From: a virus
Length of the DNA: 51,498 nt
Strand: one strand, 5' to 3'
IMG/VR virus record: IMGVR_UViG_3300027898_000014
Location: 1 to 51,498 of that record
Shown: in pieces, positions 46,245 through 51,498 of the stretch
How the letters are laid out: the number at the start of each line of letters is the position of its first letter
Numbering within the stretch: the stretch's first letter is position 1
Program-made: the position numbers and the translations under genes
Notes under the pieces: generated by a model
What the model was told of the DNA's origin: nothing
Databases searched by the model: none
What the model saw: the letters and a program-made list of their open reading frames with translations, nothing else

Positions 46245-46619
46245 GTGAACCTTCACGGCGTTGTCTCGGGCGCGATCGCGGCCATCAATCCATTCATCAG
46301 CGTTTCCATTCAAGTCAGCAATGGATACACGACGAACGGAGACGGCTCGCGTTCGCCCGCCTACCTCGCCGCGCAGGTCGTCTCAGCGCAAGTCCAGGCG
46401 CTGCAATATACCGATATTATGCAAGCGGATGCCATGAACATTCAAGGCACTCGCCGCAAGCTCTACATCAACGGCGCGATCAATGGGCTCGTCCGCCAGA
46501 CCGACAAGGGCGGGGACTTGGTCACGCTCCCTGACGGGACGGTTTGGAAGGTCGCCTTCGTCGCAGAGCAATGGCCGGATTGGTGTTCGGCGGTCATCAC
46601 CCAACAAAACGGAAGCTGA
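46245..46619 (+). CDS. Small tail or head completion protein, 124 aa
   Basis: GTG 46245 just after the previous stop. Pattern INPFISVSIQVSNGYTTNGDGSRSPAY, LQYTDIMQADAMNIQGTRRKLYINGAI and VWKVAFVAEQWPDWCSAVI is conserved in phage genes of this position. Probably structural or assembly; no fold named. Confidence 0.65.
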   Translation: MNLHGVVSGAIAAINPFISVSIQVSNGYTTNGDGSRSPAYLAAQVVSAQVQALQYTDIMQADAMNIQGTRRKLYINGAINGLVRQTDKGGDLVTLPDGTVWKVAFVAEQWPDWCSAVITQQNGS

Positions 46620-46622
46620 TCA

Positions 46623-46898
46623 ATGATCGACCCTCGCTGGATTCCGCTCGGTTATCAGCAATTGACGAGCATGTCCTCCGCCACGCCGCTAACGGTCCCG
46701 GCAGGCACGACGCTCGCAATTTTCAAGGCTGAAGCACAGAGCGTCCGTTGGCGGGATGATGGAACTGCCCCGACAGCGACTGTCGGAATGTTGCTAGCGA
46801 CCACTGACACGCCGATCTTCTATTACGGCACCATTGTCAATTTGCAGTTCATTCAGGCGACGGCTGGCGCAATTCTGAACGTCACCTACTACAAGTAA
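46623..46898 (+). CDS. Small beta structural protein, 91 aa
   Basis: ATG 46623. VPAGTTLAIFKAEAQSVRWRDDGTAPT, VGMLLATTDTPIFYYGTIVNLQFIQAT is a short beta-sandwich seen in many phages, probably a decoration or fibre-associated protein. Confidence 0.6.
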   Translation: MIDPRWIPLGYQQLTSMSSATPLTVPAGTTLAIFKAEAQSVRWRDDGTAPTATVGMLLATTDTPIFYYGTIVNLQFIQATAGAILNVTYYK

Positions 46899-46899
46899 G

Positions 46900-47610
46900 A
46901 TGGCTGTCCCGGTCCCGAACAATTCCAGCCTGCAGACGGCGCTCCGCTCGTTCTTGCTGTCGGTCGTCCCTGCTGGCGTCGAGGTGATCGAAGGTCAGGA
47001 TTCACGTGTAAGCGAGCCTTCGTCCACTGACTTCATCATCATGACGCCGATCTTGCGATCACGCCTTGAGACAAATTTCGTCGCTTGGGCTGACGTCGCC
47101 TTCACCGGCTCGATCTCCGGCACGACGTTGACTGTCAGCTCGATGCAGTTCGGGACGATCCTCCCCGGTTCGACGCTTTGGGGCATCAATGTCGCCGCTG
47201 GGACGACGATCATCAGCGGGCCTGGCGGAGTGGGCTCCTATGTTGTTTCCGTGGCGCAGAGCTTGGCTCCCCAGACACTTGCAGCCGGGAACATCACCTT
47301 GGCGCAACCTGTCCAGGTGACCATGCAATTGGACATCCACAGCGCCAACGTCGCCGACGCCGCTGACATGGCCGCGACGATCAGCACTTTGTTCCGCTCG
47401 GAGATCGGGACGAACGCCCTTGAGGCAGTCTCGCTGAACTTCGATCCGCTCTACGCCGACGAACCCAGGCAAGTGCCTTTCCAGAATGCTGAACAGCAAT
47501 GGGAGAGCCGTTGGGTGGTCGACGCCGTCATGCAAACGACGCAAGTCGTAACTTGGCCCATGCAGTTTATGGGCGCTGCTTCCGTCACCATTTACCCGCC
47601 GCCCGTTTAG
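46900..47610 (+). CDS. Neck/tail terminator-like protein with inserted module, 236 aa
   Basis: ATG 46900. Outer parts fit tail terminator proteins of the LIC_12616 type: RSFLLSVVPAGVEVIEGQ, RVSEPSSTDFIIMTPI, QVTMQLDIHSANVADAADM and YADEPRQVPFQNAEQQW. Between them (residues about 65-125) lies the shared module: FTGSISGTTLTVSSM, GTILPGSTLWGINVAAGTT, GPGGVGSYVVSVAQ. Removing it would leave a protein of normal family length. Confidence 0.75.
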   Translation: MAVPVPNNSSLQTALRSFLLSVVPAGVEVIEGQDSRVSEPSSTDFIIMTPILRSRLETNFVAWADVAFTGSISGTTLTVSSMQFGTILPGSTLWGINVAAGTTIISGPGGVGSYVVSVAQSLAPQTLAAGNITLAQPVQVTMQLDIHSANVADAADMAATISTLFRSEIGTNALEAVSLNFDPLYADEPRQVPFQNAEQQWESRWVVDAVMQTTQVVTWPMQFMGAASVTIYPPPV

Positions 47611-47640
47611 CGGTCCGCCCTCTCACCCTGGAGTCATCCT

Positions 47641-49587
47641 GTGGCCACAATTCCTGCCTCAGCAATCGTTCAAGTCCTTCCGAACGTCATTTCGGCGGGC
47701 GGCAGCGCTCTCGTTCTCAATGGCATCATGCTCACCCAGAGCTACCGCGTGCCGATCGGCACAGTGCAGTCATTCGCCACTGCTGCGTCTGTCGGCGCGT
47801 TTTTCGGGCTGACTTCGCAAGAATACCTCAAGGCGCAGATCTATTTCGGTGGCTTCACCGGATCGACGCAGCTCCCCGGCTCGTTGTTGATCGCCCAGTA
47901 CCCACAAACGTCTGTCGCTGCTTGGCTGCGCTCTGGCCCGATCTCGGGCTTGTCGATTGCGCAGATCCAAGCGCTGACGGGCTCGATCAACATCACTGTT
48001 GATGGCTATCCTCGCACCGCTGCTTCTGTCAATCTTTCTTCGGCCACGAGCTACACCGCCGCCGCGACGCTGATCCAAACTGCGCTCAACACCACTGAGC
48101 CCACGGAAGCTGTGATGACGGGCGCGATCGCCCCGGTCACGTCGAGCTTCACGGCGTCGATCGCGGAAGACGTCATGACTGTCACGGGCACGGTCACGGG
48201 CACGCTCGCCATCGGGACGATCATCACCGGCACAGGCGTGACTGCAGGCACGCAGGTGCTGGCGCAGCTTTCGGGCGTCGCTGGCGCAGCGGGAACTTAC
48301 GCCGTTTCGATCATCCAGGCAGTCGTCTCCACGGCAATTTCCGGGAGCTGCGGCATCTTGACGGTCTCGGCGGTCACTTCCGGAACTGTCTCTGTCGGAC
48401 AGACCGTGACCGGAACCGGCGTCACCGCTGGCACCGTCGTAACTCAGCTCGGCACTGGCGTCGGCCTGACAGGCACTTATTACGTCTCGCCGACACAGAC
48501 TGCTTCTTCTACGACGCTGACCTTCACCGCGACGAACATCACAGTTACTTATGATTCCGTGAGCGGCTCGCTGTTCTTCACGTCGGGCATCACCGGCGCA
48601 GCTTCGACGATCGCTTATGCGACCGGCACTCTTTCGGCGTCGCTCAACTTGACGTCTGCGACCGGCGCAGTCCTCAGCCAAGGCTCGATCGCGCAATCGC
48701 CCTCGACCTTCATGACGGGCCTGATCGCCGTCACGCAGAACTGGGCGAGCTTCTTCACAGTGTTCGATCCGGACGACGGCAACGGCAACGTCCAAAAGCA
48801 GGCGTTCGCCGCTTGGACGAGCTTGCAAAACAACCGCTATGTCTACATCGCTTGGGACTCCGACGTCACGCCGACAGCCTCCAACGCCGCGACGGCGAGC
48901 TTGGGCTACATCTGCGGGCCGAATGGCCTCAACTATTATGGCGTGTGCCCGATCTATGATCCGAGCAATGTCGGCATCGCGGCCTTCGTCGCCGGTTCGA
49001 TCGCCTCGGTCAACTTTTCGGCTGTCAATGGGCGCATCACCTTCGCCTTCCGATCGCAAGCGGGCCTCCCGGCGACGGTCACCAATCAGCAAGTCGCCGC
49101 GAACCTCATCGCGAACAACTACAACTTCTATGGCGCCTACGCAACGGCGAATCAAAGCTGGATCTTCTTCTACAACGGCCAAGCGACCGGAAATTTCCTG
49201 TGGTTGGACTCGCTGATCAATCAAATCTGGCTCAACAACCAGTTCCAGCTCGCATTGATCTTGATGTTGCAGAACATCAACTCAATCCCCTACAACGCGG
49301 CGGGTTATGCGATCATGCAGGCAGCGCTTCTAACGACGATCAATCAGGCGCTCACCTTCGGTGCGATCCGTGCAGGCGTGCCGCTCTCTTCGTCTCAGGC
49401 GATCCAAGTCAACACGGCGGCGGGTTACCGCATTGACGATGTGCTCTCGCAGCGCGGGTGGTATGTTCAGGTGCTCGCAGCCACGCCGCAAGTGCGCCAA
49501 GCGCGCGGAACTCCTCCGTTCAACTTCTGGTATGTTGACGGCCAGTCCGTCCAGCAGATCACGCTCAATTCCATCGAACTCGTCTGA
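47641..49587 (+). CDS. Tail sheath protein (DUF3383-like) with inserted modules, 648 aa
   Basis: Contractile tail sheath. Start GTG 47641 with GGAG. N-terminal IVQVLPNVISAGGSALVLNG, GAFFGLTSQEYLKAQIYFGGF and the C-terminal YGAYATANQSWIFFYNGQATG, VLSQRGWYVQV and RQARGTPPFNFWYVDG match DUF3383. Residues about 165-300 are an insertion of two or more repeats: AEDVMTVTGTVTGTL, TGTGVTAGTQVLAQLSG, GTYAVSI, TGTGVTAGTVVTQLG. The length exceeds a usual sheath of this kind by about this much. Confidence 0.85.
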   Translation: MATIPASAIVQVLPNVISAGGSALVLNGIMLTQSYRVPIGTVQSFATAASVGAFFGLTSQEYLKAQIYFGGFTGSTQLPGSLLIAQYPQTSVAAWLRSGPISGLSIAQIQALTGSINITVDGYPRTAASVNLSSATSYTAAATLIQTALNTTEPTEAVMTGAIAPVTSSFTASIAEDVMTVTGTVTGTLAIGTIITGTGVTAGTQVLAQLSGVAGAAGTYAVSIIQAVVSTAISGSCGILTVSAVTSGTVSVGQTVTGTGVTAGTVVTQLGTGVGLTGTYYVSPTQTASSTTLTFTATNITVTYDSVSGSLFFTSGITGAASTIAYATGTLSASLNLTSATGAVLSQGSIAQSPSTFMTGLIAVTQNWASFFTVFDPDDGNGNVQKQAFAAWTSLQNNRYVYIAWDSDVTPTASNAATASLGYICGPNGLNYYGVCPIYDPSNVGIAAFVAGSIASVNFSAVNGRITFAFRSQAGLPATVTNQQVAANLIANNYNFYGAYATANQSWIFFYNGQATGNFLWLDSLINQIWLNNQFQLALILMLQNINSIPYNAAGYAIMQAALLTTINQALTFGAIRAGVPLSSSQAIQVNTAAGYRIDDVLSQRGWYVQVLAATPQVRQARGTPPFNFWYVDGQSVQQITLNSIELV

Positions 49588-49614
49588 TAGCCAGACAACA
49601 ACGAGGTTCCTCAA

Positions 49615-50061
49615 ATGGCTTCGATCACTTCAGCCAATGCCGTTCTCATGCTGGGGGTCAACTCGATCTTCCCTGTCCCTCAGCAGCTTCAGGGCTTCGC
49701 CGCCGACGACATCTTCGACATCGATCCGCTGGAGGCGGCGGAGGTGATGATGGGCGTGGACGGAACGCTTTCGGGCGGCTTCATCTACGTTCCTGTCAAG
49801 ATGAAGATCGCGCTTCAGGCAGACTCGCCCAGCAACTTCATTTTTGAAACGTGGTGGAAGTCGCAAAAACAAATTGTCGACGTCTACTTCGCCACGGCCA
49901 CGGTCACGCTTCCTTCCGTCAACAAGACCTATTCGCTGAACAACGGATTGTTGACCACCTACCCTTCGACGTCGAACGCGAAGCGCGTCTTGCAACCCCG
50001 AATCTATGAAATCACATGGGAGAGCATCGTCCCCTCGCCGATCTCATCGACCGGCCACTAA
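49615..50061 (+). CDS. Tail tube protein, 148 aa
   Basis: ATG 49615. ADDIFDIDPLEAAEVMMGVDGTLSGGFIYVPVKMKIALQADSPS is the usual start of phage tube proteins following DUF3383 sheaths; TFETWWKSQK-like FIFETWWKSQKQ and the beta end YEITWESIVPSP also fit. Polymerises inside the sheath. Confidence 0.85.
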   Translation: MASITSANAVLMLGVNSIFPVPQQLQGFAADDIFDIDPLEAAEVMMGVDGTLSGGFIYVPVKMKIALQADSPSNFIFETWWKSQKQIVDVYFATATVTLPSVNKTYSLNNGLLTTYPSTSNAKRVLQPRIYEITWESIVPSPISSTGH

Positions 50062-50091
50062 GTTTTCTTCTCACACTCATGGAGGCATTGA

Positions 50092-50601
50092 GTGGGCAGC
50101 AGGCGCGAGATTGATTTCACGGTCACAGACGAAGGCCGTGATCAGGGTAAGGTCTTCCACATCACCGAGATGTCGGCGCTCCAAGCGGAGCGTTGGGCCG
50201 TCAAGGCGTTGCAAGCGGCGGCGCGCGGCGGCGTAGATATCGACGACAGCGCCATCAGTTCCGGGATGCAAGCTGTGGCGGTCCTTGGCATCAAGGCTCT
50301 GATGTCGGCCAACTACTCAGACATCGAGCCGTTGATGGCGGAGATGTTGCGATGCGTGACGGTCAAGCCGGACCCTCGCAATCCCTCGCTCACGCGCCCG
50401 TTGATTGAAGACGACATCGAGGAAGTGCGCACTCTTTTGACCCTCCGCATGGAGGTGATAAACATCCACCTAAATTTTTCTACGCCCGTCGGCTCATCGA
50501 ATTCGACGTCAGCGACGTCGCCCCGACCGACGGACTCCTCGAATACCCCAATGTCCCGCGCTCCATCGGAACAGCAATTTCGTGTGGCAAGGCCACGATG
50601 A
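50092..50601 (+). CDS. Tail assembly chaperone, short form (gpG-like), 169 aa
   Basis: GTG 50092. The helical body (MSALQAERWAVKALQAAARG, AVLGIKALMSANYSDIEPLM) is typical of chaperones encoded between tube and tape measure. From about residue 130 onward, past the slippery site, it turns into a Ser/Thr/Pro-rich tail (SSNSTSATSPRPTDSS) that is probably just the unshifted reading of the overlapping frame. Confidence 0.85.
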   Translation: MGSRREIDFTVTDEGRDQGKVFHITEMSALQAERWAVKALQAAARGGVDIDDSAISSGMQAVAVLGIKALMSANYSDIEPLMAEMLRCVTVKPDPRNPSLTRPLIEDDIEEVRTLLTLRMEVINIHLNFSTPVGSSNSTSATSPRPTDSSNTPMSRAPSEQQFRVARPR

Positions 50602-50714
50602 GCGAGCTGGGCACAACCCTCTCAATCGTTGATCTGTACGACATCCTGGAGGTGATCTCCGTGGACGCCCACAACGCGCGCGTGCTCCGTCGCCGCAATC
50701 AGCGGAAGCGCTGA
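50092..50714 (+). CDS. Tail assembly chaperone, -1 frameshift product (gpGT-like), 207 aa
   Basis: If ribosomes slip back one base at 50472-50478, translation continues as FFYARRLIEFDVSDVAPTDG, then VPRSIGTAISCGKATMSELGTTLS, and ends VDLYDILEVISVDAHNARVL plus a basic tail, stopping at 50714. That ending resembles the T part of phage G/GT chaperones. The downstream frame (50409-50714) has no start codon before position 50598, so a fused product is the natural reading. The tape measure gene begins 4 nt after. Confidence 0.8.
50472..50478 (+). other. -1 ribosomal frameshift site A AAT TTT
   Basis: The heptamer AAATTTT fits X XXY YYZ in the frame of the gene at 50092: codons CTA AAT TTT become AAA TTT after slipping. 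It lies at the point where the two chaperone frames meet. Downstream structure was not computed. Confidence 0.8.
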
Positions 50715-50717
50715 TCC

Positions 50718-51498
50718 ATGAACATCATCGACTCACTCGTTGTCACGCTCAAGCTGGACGACAGCCAGTTCAACAAGGGTAAAGCTGCTGCGATCAGCGC
50801 CTTCGACAAAACGAAGCAGGCGGCAGTCAAGGCGACGAAAGACGTCGACGAAAGCACCAAGAAGCTCGCCGACAGCTTCACCAAGCTGCGCAACGAGGCT
50901 CTGGGCTTCTTCGCCATTCTATTGGGCGCTCGCGGCATCAAGGAGTTTGTCGCAGGCATCACTGGCGCCAATGCGGAGCTCGGGCGCTTCGCCGACAACA
51001 TGGGTGAGTCGTCGCAGACGATCGCCGCTTGGGGCATGGCAGTCGAGCGCGTCGGCGGATCGAGCAAAGACGCTGAAGCATCATTCAAGACAATCGCCAA
51101 GGCGCTCTACGATCTTCACCAGAACGGCAAGGCCCTTCCGGACGAATTCTATCGCCTGCAAGCGGCCACGAATTTCAAGATTGACACAGAGCACGGCGCG
51201 GCGAAGTTTTTGAGCGACACGGCGGCGGCGCTGAAGGCGCTCTATGACGTCGATCCGACGAGGGCCTACTTCATCGCCCAAGGCATGGGCATTGATGAAT
51301 CGACTGCCAACTTGATGTTCAAGTATGGCGCAGGCATCGGGAAGGTCGTCGAGGAGACCAAAAAGCTCGCGCAATCGAACGGCGCGATCAAGGCCGCGCA
51401 GGACCTTTCTGCTGCTTGGGTCACTCTTCAGCAGAACGCGATCTCGCTCGGGAACGCGATCGTCTCGAACCTTTCTCCGGTCATTGTCCCGCTTCTTG
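50718..51498 (+). CDS. Tape measure protein, N-terminal part (runs off the window)
   Basis: ATG 50718, 4 nt past the chaperone frameshift stop. MNIIDSLVVTLKLDDSQFNKGKAAA, then DESTKKLADSFTKLRNEALGFF and GANAELGRFADNMGESSQTIAAWGMAVERVGG are typical of tape measure N-termini. Helical throughout the 260 codons visible; an LNAIVSNLSP-like hydrophobic region is reached at the edge. Sets tail length and takes part in DNA ejection. Confidence 0.9.
   Translation, partial: MNIIDSLVVTLKLDDSQFNKGKAAAISAFDKTKQAAVKATKDVDESTKKLADSFTKLRNEALGFFAILLGARGIKEFVAGITGANAELGRFADNMGESSQTIAAWGMAVERVGGSSKDAEASFKTIAKALYDLHQNGKALPDEFYRLQAATNFKIDTEHGAAKFLSDTAAALKALYDVDPTRAYFIAQGMGIDESTANLMFKYGAGIGKVVEETKKLAQSNGAIKAAQDLSAAWVTLQQNAISLGNAIVSNLSPVIVPLL

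Noticed and set aside
47770-49224. 484-codon leftward open frame opposite the tail sheath
   Set aside because: Arg/Asp/Ala-rich shadow; the rightward frame encodes a recognisable DUF3383 sheath.
1-51498. Integrase, attachment site, tRNA or insertion sequence
   Set aside because: No recombinase motif, cloverleaf-like sequence or transposase was seen in either strand; absence in this window says nothing about the rest of the genome.

Overview
The window is one continuous piece of a tailed-phage (Caudoviricetes) genome, or a prophage of that type without visible ends. A contractile (myovirus) tail is indicated by a DUF3383-type tail sheath followed by a tube protein, a frameshifted tail chaperone and the start of a tape measure protein. 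The host is probably an alphaproteobacterium: the phage encodes a GcrA-type regulator, a family essentially confined to that class, and base composition is GC-rich. The exact host is not readable from the sequence. I saw no integrase, tRNA, CRISPR array or insertion sequence. Lysis and baseplate genes must lie outside the window.

Layout. (1) 1-4.3 kb, leftward: a train of small, tightly overlapping genes encoding coiled-coil proteins built from shuffled segments, plus small membrane or secreted proteins. Near-identical DNA repeats lie at the gene junctions. (2) 4.3-15.5 kb, leftward: regulation, DNA replication and nucleotide metabolism: DUF4406 protein, GcrA-like protein with a doubled DNA-binding domain, SF1 helicase, SNF2-like ATPase, Cas4/RecB-like nuclease, family A DNA polymerase, H1-like basic protein, dCMP deaminase, MazG-like pyrophosphatase and a thymidylate-synthase-fold enzyme. 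(3) 15.5-19.8 kb, leftward: an amino-methyltransferase, a divergent cytosine-C5 methyltransferase and a short asparagine-synthetase-like amidotransferase, which with the thymidylate-synthase-fold enzyme could be a DNA base modification cassette. (4) 19.8-22.5 kb: a lone rightward VRR-NUC nuclease, then leftward small genes, a ParB-like protein and an HTH protein. (5) 22.45-22.71 kb: divergent control region with overlapping face-to-face promoters and a terminator placed inside the leftward leader. (6) 22.7-25.7 kb, rightward: primase-helicase, AT-rich gap, NusG-like factor. (7) 25.8-51.5 kb, rightward: virion genes in the order terminase, portal, MuF, several surface or fibre-like proteins, protease-scaffold, cement, major capsid, connectors, duplicated decoration proteins, sheath, tube, tail chaperones, tape measure (cut by the window end).

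How it works together (inference): leftward operons start at copies of a motif TAARGGGTTTAC(A/T) and are tightly translationally coupled (ATGA, GTGA, TAATG). Leader termination upstream of the leftward block and a NusG paralogue ahead of the late genes suggest control by transcription elongation as well as initiation. Polymerase, nuclease, helicases and primase form the replication set. The nucleotide enzymes and methyltransferases could supply and then decorate the DNA that the terminase packages.
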